Shown piece after piece: positions 1 to 12,170 of a DNA stretch of 64,000 nucleotides (position 1 is its first letter; the number at the start of each line of letters is the position of its first letter). A model generated the notes under the pieces. The model was given only the letters and a program-made list of their open reading frames with translations. It was not told the origin of the DNA and did not search any database. Location of the stretch: contig NW_027052980.1 in NCBI RefSeq assembly GCF_011386835.1, positions 1-64,000 of the forward strand. The letters run 5' to 3'. This stretch comes from Chrysemys picta bellii. Taxonomy: Eukaryota > Chordata > Testudines > Emydidae. The position numbers and the translations under genes are program-made.

Positions 1-196
1 CAACAAGCACCGGTGTGAACAGCGCTTTCTTGGCAGAAGCGCTCTCCTGCCGACAAAGCTAACCCCACTCATTGGGGGTGGATGTTTTTTGTCATCAGGA
101 GAGCTGACAAACAGCAGCTACACTGCACAACTTTTAGCAGCATGGCTGTAGCGACACTGCCGTGTTGCTAAAAGCTGTCTAGTGTAGACATAGCCA
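1..196. repeat. MITE-like fragment cut by the window start
   Basis: The right end reads gtctagtgtagacatagcc, the 'tagtgtagac' terminal motif shared by the Harbinger-type MITEs elsewhere in this window (30356-30640, 18571-18706). The left end is outside the window. There is no coding capacity. The class assignment is inferred from the terminal motif only. Confidence 0.5.
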
Positions 197-460
197 TAGA
201 GTTTTTAAGGGCATGTCCTTGGAAGGAATTGCATTTGAGGGCTTGGTCTGTGAGGCTGTGAATGAGAGAAAGGGTTTGACTGGCGCTCTGGTGGCAGAAT
301 AAATCCTTAGCAAATAACCGGGGCTCAGCTTTGATTCCTTGGTGGTGGGGATGGAGTGAAAAGCCAGATCTAATGGGGAGGGGAAGCTGAAAGAAGGGAG
401 GATACAACTGCCTCGGGGAAAAGTTATGATCTTCTGCAGGTAGTGGAGTTAATTACTGAC

Positions 461-1173
461 GGCATGGCTACACGTGCAGATGTAGAGCGCTTTGAGTTAA
501 ACCAGCCTTCGGAGAGCACAGTAGGGAAAGCGCTGCAGTATGTCCACACTGACAGCTGACAGCACACTGGCATGGCCACATTTGCGGCATTTGCAGTGGC
601 ATTGGGAGCGGTGCATTATGGGCAGCTATCCCAGTGTGCAAGTGACTGCAACGTGCTTTTCAAATGCGGGGGGTGGGATGGAGTGTGACAGGGAGTGTGT
701 TGTGTGAATGTGGGGGGAGAGAGAGTGGGTTTTTGGGGTGCTGAGAGTGTGTCAGCATGCTGTCTTGTAAGTTCAGACCCTGCCTCCCCCCCGCCTCGCT
801 CTTACTCACTCAAAGCAAGTAACATTCCTCAGTAATGGTTGCTTTACCCTGAAGCAGATTAGCAGCCATCTGTCAGAAACGGAGCTTTGAAAGGGCATAA
901 CCACATTCCTACAGCAGATTCCAAAACAATGACAAGCGTGGCCACTTGACTTAAGGGGATTATGGGACGTTTCCAGAGGTCAATCATAGTGCAGTAATGA
1001 AACACCTCGTTCACACTGACACTGGGGCATCTCAGCCAAGATGCATCAGACATTATTCCTCTCGTTGAGGTGGAGTCAGAGCACTCTATGTGCCTTGCCA
1101 GTGTGGACGGGGAGTGAGTTAGAGCGCACTGAGCGGCTTTAGTGTGCTCTAACTTGCAAGTGTAGCCAAGCCC
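461..1173. mobile_element. Non-autonomous DNA transposon, Harbinger-like
   Basis: The ends are inverted: the left end ggcatggctacacgtgcag matches the complement of the right end cttgcaagtgtagccaagccc, and both continue into a 'tagagcgc' motif. Inside, at 619-633, is the near-palindrome TGGGCAGCTATCCCA, also found with one base changed at 36469-36483 in a larger Harbinger-like element that retains a Myb/SANT frame. The 859-1053 minus frame is not conserved-looking. I read this as an internally deleted relative of that element. No clear target duplication was seen. Confidence 0.55.
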
Positions 1174-2480
1174 TCAATGTGTTAACCTGGGGTAATATGG
1201 AGAAAAGTAGGCTTGGTGTTTATTGTGTGGGTGAGCTGTTGAGCAGTGCTTGAATAAACTGCAATTAGGGTTAGACAGAGATTAATTAACATTTGAATGG
1301 CAATGTGTAAAATAATTCCCAACCCTCCATTCACTATAATTTGCAGGCGAGAAAAAGAAGTTTGTGGATGCTAATTAAATACTTTGCTAAAGCCAGGCGC
1401 ACTTTGGAGAGAGCAGCACATTAGCCAGGGCTTGTTTTTACCCAAATCTTTTCTTTCCCGCTGCTCCGTAGGATAGCACAGTCTGTGATGCAGGGAAAGA
1501 TGGCTAATGAAGTGGGCAGGGTGCGGGAGGCAGGTTAGCTGGGGAGGAGAGCCACACTGATGATGTAAGAAGAGCGTGGAATGGATTTTATTAATTCTAT
1601 TGAGCTGCTTGTGAATGATTTTGTGACTATACAAATTGGCAACTTCTTTCTCTGAATATCACTGTAATCGGCAGTGAAAGCCACTAGATTTGTTGCTGGT
1701 TGTTTTCATACTTATTTCCTGGCTAGGGAAACCAAAAAGTTGCTAAATCTAGCAAGAAAATAGCTACATTGGCAACAAGGAAGGAAGGAAGGAAAGAGAA
1801 TTTACAATGTTTTCTGTCACATTCTTATACTCACCAGGTAAATGCATGTATATGTATATGCATGTCTAGGGAACGGGAGATCTTGAATTCCTGTTCTAGC
1901 TACACAGAGTCACTCACTCATACCAACTTTGCAGGTCTGCTTGATACATGTAATAATCCTGCATGCCTGGCCTGGGAGTTTTGAGTCACCATTCTACTGG
2001 TTTAGAGTATATTCATGTTGGGGGGATCATTTGTTATGTAGAAACGGATGTTTCACCTTTCTTTAGATACCTTTGGCCAAAAATATAAAAGCTCTGGGTT
2101 CTGCTTTTTGCCTGACAGGTTACCCCACATGTGCTAATTAGGAGAATATCACTTAACGGCAGAATCACCTTCTCTTTATTGTGATTCCTGCAGTTTTGTT
2201 CATTAATGGTTTTAATATGACAGCATGAAAATCTGTTGACACTACGTCTCTCCATAGTTGCTAATCGGACAGTGTTGTCTGCATAGACCTGCAGACAATG
2301 CAGAGTTTCAAGCTAGTTTCATAGGCATTCAAGTTCAATGATACTTTTGATACATTTGAAACACTGAAGGATAGTTTACTCAGCTGATGTGAGCCAATAT
2401 GCTTCCACTCACTGCAATGGAGCTCTGCTGATTTACACCAGCTGAAGCTCTGACCCCCAAAGTCTCCTTGTTTGTTCGAA
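1174..2480. other. Unassigned non-coding DNA
   Basis: AT-balanced sequence with no splice-flanked exon or recognised repeat that I can identify. A short (ggaa)n microsatellite lies near 1778-1797. The small open frames here show no family features. Confidence 0.4.
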
Positions 2481-3482
2481 CCCACATGTAGTGCTCCCTC
2501 ACTCTCCGGTCCGGAGGGAGGCCACTCTGCCTCATTGTCTTGGGGTTTAGTCCTCGGGTCGCACCGGTGGGGTGGAGCCATAAGCACTCTAGAGCTCTGG
2601 GCCCATTCGACAGAGGCAAACACACAATAACAATCTGGGGCCTTTGTCCCCGCCCCTGGGCAGGGCAGCGTCCTGCGGAGTCTCTAGTTCGCAGCCCAAC
2701 AATAGGGTTGACAGCAATTAACAGTCTAGGGCCCTAGCCCTCAAGCAGGGCTAGGCTGGTAGCCGGCTGTAGCCTAAGCCTACCGGTGCAGGCAGCCAGT
2801 AAGCCGACACAGTCAATTGGCTCTAGCCCTTTGGGCGGGGTCAAGCAGGGAGCAGGCTTTAGCCTGGGATTATTGGCTCAGGCAGCCAGCAAACACACAC
2901 ACTCTCGGGGTTCAGATAGCGGTGAGCACCCACACAGTCTAGGGGCTCAACAAGGGTTGAGCACCCAGTAGGCAGTCTAGGGTGCTGGCAGGGGTGTTCC
3001 TGGAACACAGGCATCCTGGCCTAAGGTGGGGAGTTGGCCACCCTGGGGTAAGGGTGGCAGGGGAACACGAGCCTGCCCTACTCCACCGCATCCCAGCCCA
3101 GGGCCCTAATAGTGGCAAAGTGGTCTGCCACTGGTTCGGTGGGAATCCAACCACAGTGCACCGACAGGGTCTGCCCTGTAACCGGCCAATCATCGGCTGC
3201 CCCTGGGCCACTTCCTGCCTCCCCAGGGCATCCACCAGTCCTCGGGCTCCTCGGGATAAACAGCCGACAGTAGACCCGGCAACTCCTCTTCTGGGTCCGT
3301 CTCCTTCAGGGGCAGGGCACCAGTTCAGTTCCTGGGTGCTGCTGCAGGGCAGAGGTGTCCGTCTCCTCTGCTGGCTTTAACCCAACTGAGCTACAGAGTC
3401 TTCCTTTTATACTTCCTACCCCATGCTGGTACGCCCACCAAGGGGAGTGTAGTGGTCCCTCACTTTCCAGTTTGGAGGGAGG
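2460..3482. repeat. GC-rich LTR-like repeat with internal direct repeats
   Basis: The motif 'ccctcactytcc..t..ggagggaggc' occurs at about 2497-2522 and again at about 3457-3482. A second exact direct repeat of more than 35 bases beginning ggcaggggtgttcctgg lies near 2988 and 3486. The stretch 'ggcaggggaac...cctgcc' near 3056 is related to sequence near 12920, so this is a dispersed repeat. An LTR identity is inferred; no coding sequence or target duplication was found. Confidence 0.4.
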
Positions 3483-4800
3483 CTGGCAGGGGTGTTCCTG
3501 GAACACAGGCATCCTGGCCTTGCTGCAGAGACTGGTCGGTCTGCTCTGGCTGCCCTGCTAGCTGGAGCTCCTCTCTGGCTGGAGCTCTCCCTCCCTTGGG
3601 CTGCTGCTGCTATCTGGAATTCCCTCCCTGGACTGCTGCTGCCACTGCTGCTGAGTGTGGGGAGGCATTGCCGGCCTGCCCCCCTCCCCAGAGGGAGAAG
3701 CAAGGACCCCACCACTACCTATGGGTCCCTCCTGCTTGGCTGGCTGACTGCTGCTGCTGCCATCGAGGAGGAGGAAGAGGTGGATTCCTGCTGAGGGACA
3801 TTGTGAAGGGGGTTTGTTCACAAACTGAGTGACTTTCAACATCTCTGCTCCTGGGGTGGTGGTGACTCCTATTGCTGTTGTGGCGAGCAAGGGGGAGAGG
3901 CGCAAAGCCCTCCCCCTTGTCTATCTGCCCCTCCCCACCCCCACCATCACCACTGCCCTCTCCTGCTTACCCACTGGACCTGCCCTTTGCCCCTTGATGT
4001 GGCTGTTTGTTCTCCTCCTTTCACCGCCTGGGACTGTTTGCAGCAGTGAGCAGCAAGGACTGAGCTGCACAGGCACATGTGGGTGCATGTGCCTCCCCAC
4101 ATTGGACTTACCCCCTGTCCAGCTGCGTTTGGCTGGTGGGGCTGCCCTCCCTGCTGTGCCCCCTGGCCTCCCTGTGTTAGTTTGCCCCTCCCCACTGCAG
4201 CCTGCCCTGCCCGCCACTTGCTTTGTCCCTCTGGGAGTTTCCCTTTCTGTTAGTTTGCCTGCCGCAACCCCAGCGCTTCAGTATTTGCTACCTGCCCTGC
4301 CCCAAACTTTCAGTTTTGGTTTGGTCACCTGCCCCGCCCTTACGCTTGCAGCTCCCTCCTGTTATTTGCCTGCCTCCCTGTTTCCCCTGCCCTCCTTTAC
4401 CCCCCCCCCTTCCCTGTGTGCCCATGCCCCTTCCCTAAGCATTTGTGCCCCCTTTCAGTTGTCCCCACCCCCACCGTTCACAGCCCTCCTGATGGTATTG
4501 TAGTACCTCCCCTCCCCATGCAGCCGGAGGAGCCGATATCCCTATCCCACACCTGTGCCCCCCTTTTTCACCCCTGCGTCCCCTACCACTGGTGCCCGCC
4601 TCCCCTGCCTGCAGCCTAGTGGGGAGGAGCGGTTGCTTCTTCCCTTTCCCCTGGTGCCCCCAGTAGTCCTCCCGCAACCACTGGTACCCTCCTTCCCTGA
4701 ACACAGCCTAACAGGGAGGAGTAGTTGGCCCTGTTCCCTCTCCCCTATCCCCCTGCCCCTGCTACTGGACTTTCCTCCCCTGCGTGTTGCTTAGCGGGGA
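3483..4800 (+). repeat. C-rich 5' region of the Tx1/L1-like LINE
   Basis: Extremely C- and CT-rich sequence lies directly upstream of the ORF1-like region of the LINE. The overlapping open frames in all phases reflect low stop-codon density rather than genes. I take it as the 5' untranslated region of the element, but its left boundary is not defined by any repeat end or duplication. Confidence 0.4.
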
Positions 4801-7009
4801 GGAGCAGCTGCCCCTTGCCCACACCTATATTAGGGCCTCCTCCTGCCACCATAAAGAGGACCCTGCCTTCGGGCCTGGTGCTGGGAGGCGTGTTCATCAC
4901 CCTAGAACCTCTGGAGGACTTGTGCCTATGGGTGGTGTTGACCTCCATCCTGCCCTTCCTCCCCAAAACTGCCCTGTTGCCTGCCCTCTCCACCCTGGGG
5001 AAGCCCATCTCAGTTATCAGCCCTCTCTTGCTGAACTGTAAGGACCCCACCCTCCGTCACATTTTATCCTTCCGCTGGCAGGTGCAAATGCAACTGCCAC
5101 TGGCGGCGTGTGACAGGGTGGCTCTTAAGGGGTCCTTCCTGGTTCCCTATCAGGGGGCCCACTACCAGGTCCACTATACAATGGGGGAGGCCCGGTGCTT
5201 CCTCTGCTGGGCAATGTGGCACATCCGGAGGGACTTCCCCCTGGCCCGACACAGAGGGGCATCCGGGACCCCCAAGACCCGGGGGGGGGCACCGGCTCTG
5301 TCTTTGCTGGAGATCCTGGTGGCCCGGTCACCACTGCTGCTGCCCCTCCTCCTCCTTCCATAGTCCCAGCTCGGGGACAGCCCCCCCCCCCCCATCACGC
5401 CCAGATGAGCAGGCAGGCCTCGCCTCAGTTGGCTGCAGTTCATTGGGGCCTGCGGAGGAGAGGGCGGCAAGACCTTTGTCAGCCAAGGGAGAGGCCCGAC
5501 CCAGGGGAGGTTTCCCTTCCCCGCGCTGTCCCACCCTTGCCACCCTGAGCCCCTGATTCATTGCCCTCACCCCTGACCTGCCCCTGCTGACCAGCCTTCC
5601 ACCTCCACTTCGGAGCGCTGGGTGCTCGTCTGGGGGAAGCGCGGTGCCCACAAATCACGGGCTCGATCCCTCCCCTCCAACGAGGAGGAAGAGGAGGCCC
5701 CCCGAAAGATGCTGTGGGGGGCTGATGCCGCTACATCTTGCACCGCACCCCCAGAAGGAGCCCAGCAAGAGGCGCTGACCATGGAAGCCGTGGCAGCAGA
5801 GAGGGGCTGTACCGCCCCCTCATAGAGCCCCCCCAAGGAGGCCTCTGCAGGAGTTCCCCTGGCCCCTTTGCCACCTGTGCCTTCCGCCGCTGCTGATGCC
5901 AGGACAATTGTTGCCCCGGTTACTGATGGGGAGGACTCTGGGCCACGGGACTGATTTTCCCTCCATTTTTGAGGAGATTGAGGCCCCGGGTCTGACCCTG
6001 GTCACCCGGGGGAGGACAACCCCCCACCAGTGAGCCTCTATCTGGGCGGTGGCTTAGTTCCACCAGCCCCTCCTCCTCCCTGCCGCTCACCCCAAGCTGT
6101 CGCCCCCGCTGTAGTCCTTGGGGTGCCCCTGGCCCTCCCTATCTGCCTGGTCATGGATGGCACCCTGTCCCAGGCCACCGAGCCCCTCAGGGCAATGGCT
6201 AATGCCGAGCAGCTGGGCCCCGAGCCCGTGGGCACATTCTCCACCACTCGAACAGAGCTGATAGACTCCCCTCTCGTAGGGGGGCCACTGAAGACTCCAC
6301 CATGCCTGACACCATGGCTGCAGTTATCACAACTCTCGTGCCCAGCGTCAGCGAAGGCCCCCCCTCCTGCCCCATCCCCTTGAACCCCAATCCCAGTTGT
6401 GAAGAGCCACACCCTGACAGCTCATCTGCTGGGGACCATGAACCCATCTCTGTCCCCGCTCCGGCCCCATCCCTGCCCCAATCCTGTTCCTGTCCACTCT
6501 CCTGCCCCAGCCTCAGTCCCCGCTCCCACTCCCACGTCAATCCCTGGCTCTGATCCTGCTCCTGCCCCTGATCCCACACCTGACCCCAAAGCACCACCTG
6601 CCCCTCTCCCCTCCACCTCCCATGCTATTGTCACCCCCAAGGTTGTCTCATTTCCGCTGCCTGTGAATGTTTTTTTGTCTCCCCTTCCCAATACTGTGGG
6701 AACTGCACTATTCCCTCCGCTGCCCCCCTCCCATGCCAGGGATGGGGATGGGCTGCCCGGCGCAGCCACGACAGGGCTCGGCACCTTGTTTGACTGTCTC
6801 CGTAGGCCACGAGGTTCTCTCAGGGTCCCCACTGGAGGAGGGCAGCGGGTTTGCTGTTGCATCCCCCTCTGTGCTGAGGGATGAGCTGTGCCACTTCCTA
6901 ACAGACACCCGTGGCTCGAAGGGCAAGGTGCAGCTCGCCCTCCAGCGCTGGGGGGATTTCCATTGCATCCTCTGGGCCGTGAACAGGGTCAGCTCTAGGC
7001 ACGAGCAAA
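4801..7009 (+). pseudogene. Tx1/L1-like LINE ORF1 relic
   Basis: The + frame from about 4829 to 5363 runs through an RNA-binding-like region into a degenerate CCHC zinc knuckle. At about 5188-5245 the residues read CFLCWAMWHIRRDFPLAR, where the last zinc-binding Cys is replaced by Phe and the usual Gly before His by Trp. Gag-type knuckles of this kind are typical of ORF1 proteins in the L1/Tx1 group. Downstream to about 7000 the frame is broken by several stops and shifts and is very proline-rich. It precedes the endonuclease/reverse transcriptase region in the same orientation, as expected for a LINE. It is not functional as read. The ORF1 assignment rests on position plus the knuckle. Confidence 0.55.
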
Positions 7010-7503
7010 ACAAGCTGGTGCTTGGGGCGGCACATTTCTAGGGGTGTCATTCTGGCGGCGGCCATGCCGCCCTTAAAAATGTGCCCCGGTCGCCCTAGCT
7101 CACCTCCGCTGCTGCTGCTCGTGCGCCACCATGCGCGAAACAGCTGATTTGCGCACCGCTGCTCGCCCTCTCTCCCAGGTTCTCAAACGTTTGAGAGCCT
7201 GGGAGTGAGGGGGAGATCCCGAGCGGCTGCGGCACACGAAACAGCTGATTCACGCGCCGCTGCTCCCCCTCCCTCCCAGGTTTGAGAGCCTGGGAGGGAG
7301 GGGGAGACCCCGAGCGGCCGCGGCGCACTCGCTGCTTCTCCCCTTCCTCCCTCCCTCCTAGGCTTGAGAGCCTGGGGGGAGGAGGCAGGGCTGGATATTT
7401 GGGGAAGGGGCGGAGTTGAGGCGGGGTGGGGTAAGAAAAAAATGGGGGGGTGGCCAAAATTGTTTTTGCTTGGGGCAGCAAAAATCCTAGAGCCCGCCCT
7501 TGC
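7010..7503. repeat. Insertion with tandem hairpin-forming units
   Basis: This segment interrupts the LINE between ORF1 and ORF2. Both edges carry 'gcttggggcrgca'. Inside, from about 7135 to 7385, are two full copies and one partial copy of a roughly 100-base unit with 'gaaacagctgatt', a 'ccctcccagg...cctgggaggg' hairpin and 'ccgagcgg'. Similar edge motifs recur in turtle interspersed repeats I have seen. The class is unknown. It is GC-rich with no credible coding frame. Confidence 0.5.
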
Positions 7504-7680
7504 CGTAAAGGCCCTTTTTGGGGAGGGAAGAGGGACCAGGAGACAGGACATAACAGCCTACCAGCGGGCCTGCAAGTTCCAAGACTCCCTATTGACCTTT
7601 GGGGTCGAAAATAGGTTGTTGCGGGTCCCACTGGAGGCTGCTGATCACCCTGCCCGTGAGGATCCACCCCAGCCCTCCCT

Positions 7681-8397
7681 ATGAAAGTTACCATCTTTGC
7701 TACATTAAACACCCGCGGCTGTAGGGTGGGTCTCTGCAGGAGCCAGGTGCTCTCCTTCCTTCAGAAGCGGGGGTACTCTGTGATCTTCCTGCAGGAGACC
7801 CACATGGCCACAGCCATTGAGGTTAGCTGGCGGCTGGAGTGGGGGGACAGAGTTTGTTTCAGCCACCTCAGCACCCATTCGGCTGGAGTGGCCACCCTGT
7901 TCTCCCCCGAGCTATGGCCCGAGGTGCAGGGGGTCACAAAGGTCATACCCGGCCACCTGCTGCACGTCCGGGCCCGCGGAGAGGGGCTGGCATTGAACTT
8001 GGTCAATGTCTATTTCCCAAACGCAGGCCCAGACTGGGTGCGTTTCTTTCAGCAGGCGGCCTTCCTCGGCACCCTGGATCCTCACTAGTGCCTCACTAGG
8101 GTCTTCAACACCACCCTCGAGGACTGGGACTGCACAGGAGTTGAGAGTTCCACAGCTGCTGTGGGCGTCCTCAGGGAGATCGTGGACCATCACTCCCTGA
8201 TGGACGTCTGGCGCAACCACCACCTGGATGACAATACCACCTTCACTTATATCCGTATGGAGGTCAATCGGTCGCATCTCTCTCAGTTGGACCGTATTTA
8301 TTTATCACGCTTCCATCTGGCACAGGCCCACATCGGCATCCGGCCGGCCCCATTCTCGGATCACCACTTGGTGACCGTGACGGCCTCTCTGAGCTGA
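7681..8397 (+). pseudogene. Tx1/L1-like LINE ORF2: AP endonuclease domain
   Basis: The frame starts MKVTIFATLNTRGCR and shows endonuclease/exonuclease/phosphatase-fold motifs of LINE endonucleases: 'LQETH' near residue 37, 'NVYFPNAGPDW' near residue 116, then after a break 'LDRIYLS' and 'FSDHHLV' near the end. This domain nicks target DNA to prime reverse transcription. A stop at 8086-8088 and a damaged segment where the GDFN motif is expected (here VFNTTLEDWD) show it is inactive. Short ATT-poor, GC-rich codon use matches the downstream RT region. The order ORF1 knuckle, endonuclease, RT and C-terminal knuckle places it in the L1/Tx1 group. Confidence 0.8.
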
Positions 8398-10180
8398 GAG
8401 AGGCTGGGGCCAGCCTATTGGCATTTCAGTAACAGCTTGCTGGAGGATGTGGGCTTCGTGGCATCCTTCCGGGAGTTCTGGCTGGCCAGGCGGGGGGCAG
8501 CGGCATGCCTTTCCCTCGGCAATGTGATGGTGGGATGTGGGGAAGGTATGCGCTTGGCTCTTCTGCCGAGACTACACCTGGGGTGCCAGCCGGCAGAGGG
8601 ATGCGGTGATAGGGCAGTTGGAGCCAGAGGTCTTAGAGCTAGAGAGGCATCTGGCCTCTTCCCCCAAGGATCCACCCCTCTGCACAGCATACTGGGAGAA
8701 GCGGGAGGAGCTCTGGGCTCTGGAGGGAAAAAAAGCACGTCACCTGCCTCCTGGTGGAGTATGGCACCCCCTTCATGGATCCAGAGGAGATGCGTGGAAG
8801 GGCCAGGGTCTTCTATGCCAGCCTTTTCTCCCCAGATCTGACTGATGCTGAAGCCTGCAGGGTACTGTGAACCGAACTCCCGACAGTCAGTGTGGGTGAC
8901 TGAGATTGGCTGGAGCTGCCTCTCTCTCAGGCCAAGTTCTTGGAAGCCCTCCATCTCATGCCCATCAACAAATCCCCAGGCATGAATGGGCTGACCATGG
9001 AGTTCTACCACGTGTTCTGGGATGTCCTCATCACTGTCACTGTCTGGGCTGAGTCCTTGAAAAGTGGGGTCCTCCCTCTCTCATGAAGGCGAGCCATGCT
9101 CGCCTTATTGCCAAAGAAGGGGGACCTCCGCCACCTATAGAACTTGCATCCTGTCTCGCTCCTCAGCACGGACTACAAGGTTGTAGCAAAGGCCATCTCG
9201 CTGCAGCTCGGATCCATGCTGGCGGACGTGGTCCATCCCAACCAGATTTACACTGTCCCAGGCCAGACCATCTTTGATAACCTGGACTTGGTCCAGGACT
9301 TCTTGGAGCTCGGGCATAGGGATGGTCTATCGTTCACCTTCCTGTCCCTATACAAGGAGAAGGCATTCAACAGGATGGACCACTGGTATCTCCTGGGCAC
9401 TCTGCGGGTATTCGGCTTCAGGCCCCAGTTTGTGGGCGTTCTCCAGGTCCTGTATGCTGATGTGGAGTGTTTGGTCAGGCTCAACTGCACCCTGACCGAG
9501 CCGGTCAGCTTCGGGCGGGGAATACGGCAGGGGTGCCCCTTCTTGGGCCAGGTGTATGCTCTGGCAATCGAACCCTTCCTCTGTCTCCTCCACCGGAGTT
9601 TGATGCAGTTGGTGTGCTGAGAGCCGGAGCTGTGGCTGGTCCTGTCAGTGTACGCCGACGACGTACTCCTCATGGTTCAGGACCCAGGCGACCTGGTGCG
9701 GGTGGAGGCCTGCCAGGCTGTTTACTCGGCAGCCTCCTCCACCAAGGTCAACTGAGTCAAGAGCTCTGGCCTGGTAGTCTGGGATGGATGGCAGGCGAGC
9801 TCCCTCCCACCCATGCTTCAAGCCATCCGGTGGAGTGCTGATCTGCTGCCCTATTTTGGTATCTATCTATCCACCACGCATCCTTCTCTGCTGGAGAACT
9901 GGCAGAATTTGGAGGCCAGGGTGATCGAGCGGCTGTGGAAATGGACAGGACGGCTCCGGTGTCTCTCCCTGCGAGGGAGGGTGCTGGTGCTGAACCAGCT
10001 AGTTCTGTCCATGCTCTGTCACTGGCTCAACACCTTGAGCCCGGCCCCAGAGATCCTGGCCAGGCTCCAGAGGACAGCCCTGGAGTTTTTCTGGCCAGGA
10101 CTGCACTGGGTCTCTGCAGGGGTCCTTAGTCTTCCCCTGGAGGAGGGAGGACAGGGGCCTGGTCTGCCTTCATAGCCAGG
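8398..10180 (+). pseudogene. Tx1/L1-like LINE ORF2: reverse transcriptase domain
   Basis: Successive frames encode RT blocks: 'NKSPGMNGLTMEFY' near 8970, 'LSTDYKVVAKAISLQL' near 9165, 'VPGQTIFDN' near 9260, 'KEKAFNRMDHWYLLG' near 9355, 'GRGIRQGCP' near 9520 and the catalytic 'YADD' at 9651-9662. Block A has lost its catalytic Asp (KAFN instead of KAFD), while YADD is intact. Several stops and frameshifts, for example near 8868, 9618 and 9753, make it a pseudogene. Sequence style resembles Tx1-clade elements more than mammalian L1. It is continuous with the endonuclease upstream and the C-terminal region downstream. Confidence 0.85.
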
Positions 10181-11411
10181 TCCATGTCTTCCACCTCCAG
10201 GCCCTGCAGAGAATCCTTTATGGTGCAGGTAGTCCAGCGTGGAGTGTACTGGTGCACGCCTTCCTCTGCCACCTCTGAGGGATACAATTCAATTGGCAGC
10301 TCTTTTTTCTTCACCCGAGGGGTCTTCTGCGAGACCTCTCAAAGCTGCCGGTCTTCTACAAGGACCTCCTCTGGATCTGAAAGCTCTTTTTGGTGATCAG
10401 GTCCACTGTGGCCACCGAGGGGGCGGACCTCCTTGCAGAGCCCCTGCTACACAATCCCTATTTACGTGTGCAGGTGGCGGAGTCTCCCTCGGTGCGCCGG
10501 AGGTTGGTCCTGGCAGAAATCACTAGGGTCAGAGACCTCCTGGACTACGACAGGAGGGACTGGGTGGATCCCCTTGTGCTCAGTTGGCGCATGGGACTCT
10601 CCACCCTTCTGACCTCCTTGCACGTAGTCCAGGAGGTGGGGGGCTGCTTTGTCGCCCTTTTCTCTCATCTCCCTGTGAGAGGGTGTTCCCCGCCCACCCC
10701 TCACCCCAGGCCCTCGGACCTTTTTATCAGGCCCCTGTTCTGTGAGCCTCCCCTCTCCAGCCTCCCCGTTCCCATGCTTAGAGCTGGCTGTGCACCCTGC
10801 AGCCGGTTCTGTTCCGAACCATGCCCAGGGACCAACTGTACATGCTCATGCTCCTCACGTTGCATTTCCTCACCCTTGTGTCCCACCCCGACAGCAAATG
10901 GCAGGACTGCTTACAACCTGTAGAGGGTGAGGAGCCCTGGTAGGCCAGCCTCTATTCCATCTTGGTCCCACGGCCTGCCAGGGACATTGGTTGGTGGCTC
11001 CTTCATGGAGCCATGAGCACAGACATGTATCTGGCACGGTTTACCCCCATACCCGAGGCCTGCCCCTTCTGCGGCGTGACGGAGAACCTGGAGCATGCCT
11101 ATCTTGAATGTGCCAGGTTGCAGCCCCTATTCTTGTTGAGGTTCTGGCTGCACTTTTCCCTGCAACTGTTCATTTTCACACACCCTATCCATGGCCCCAT
11201 GAAATCGCGAGACCTCCTCGTCAACCTCGTCCTGGGTCTGGCCAAAGTCACCAGGAGGAGGATGCTGGACAAAGGGGTGCTCTGCGACTGTGGGGCCTAT
11301 TTCTGGTCCTCCCTCTGGGCAGAGTTCCACTGGGCAGCATCCACTGGCTTTCTAGACACCTTTGTCTTCTGCTCAGTGTCCGCATCCGGTACCCTTGTTT
11401 TGAACCTCTGA
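10181..11411 (+). pseudogene. Tx1/L1-like LINE ORF2: C-terminal region with zinc knuckle
   Basis: The broken frame continues after the RT. The segment 10390-10923 and the open frame 10962-11411 carry the C-terminal domain, including CPFCGVTENLEHAYLEC at about 11061-11111, a CX2CX7HX4C arrangement like that at the C-terminus of L1-type ORF2 proteins. The last frame stops at 11411 and is followed by a short unassigned tail. No poly(A) tail or target duplication was identified, so the 3' boundary near 11510 is approximate. Confidence 0.7.
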
Positions 11412-11509
11412 GCCCCACTCCCAACCCTGTTTTCTCATTAGTTGTCCCAAGCAATCAGTTGGATCCAGGGTCCAGTGGTCCCTCCTGCTAGGCTGGGTGA
11501 GGGGCCTTT

Positions 11510-12170
11510 AGAAGTGGGTGGGCTTGAACCTGCCCACATCCCAGGATTTCCAATAAGGTCTCACTACACGACATATTTTCAAAATATTTTTTGTTACTGA
11601 ACCACAGTCAAACCCACAGACTGTCAGTCGATCCTGCCCTCCAAAGGTACTCAGGTGCTTTGGAAAATCCCACCCTTAAATGACAGTGTTTTTTTATTTC
11701 AACTGGCAAGAGGAGGAGGGGTCCGTGGCTCAGAATTTGGGCCTTCTAACCAGCCAGTCTTTCCCTCTCTTGTGAATTTATGAAGGTCTTTTGAAGCAGT
11801 GTCCCCACCTGGAAATTTTAGGAGGTTTGCAGGGGTGAGAGCCCCATGGTCTGCTATCCACCCACCAACCTCCCTGAGATCCAGATTCCCCTCTGCAGCA
11901 GTATAATTTGTGACAAGCACTGGAAGGGAACCTCAGTCCTATTGATTAACAGGAGTATATCTCCCTTCCTTGAGACCTTAGGATGGAATATCGAAGTCAT
12001 CTGTTCAGAAGGCAAAATTCTACTTTTAATTATGGGCAGTAATATCACTTTGGGACTATATGGTTCCCTCAATAGACAGCAAATCCCCAAGTAAAATCAA
12101 TGGAAGGTCTGTGCTAAAGACCAAGGGTAGAATGTGACATTTAATCTATGGAAGAATGAGAATGAATATT
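11510..12170. other. Unassigned non-coding DNA
   Basis: No recognisable exon, RNA gene or repeat family was found. The open frames on both strands near 11850-12094 overlap each other and show no family features. Confidence 0.35.

Noticed and set aside
3452..6884. Many overlapping proline-rich open frames
   Set aside because: Low stop-codon density from C-rich DNA; frames occur on both strands. Only the zinc-knuckle frame near 5190 carries a recognisable motif.
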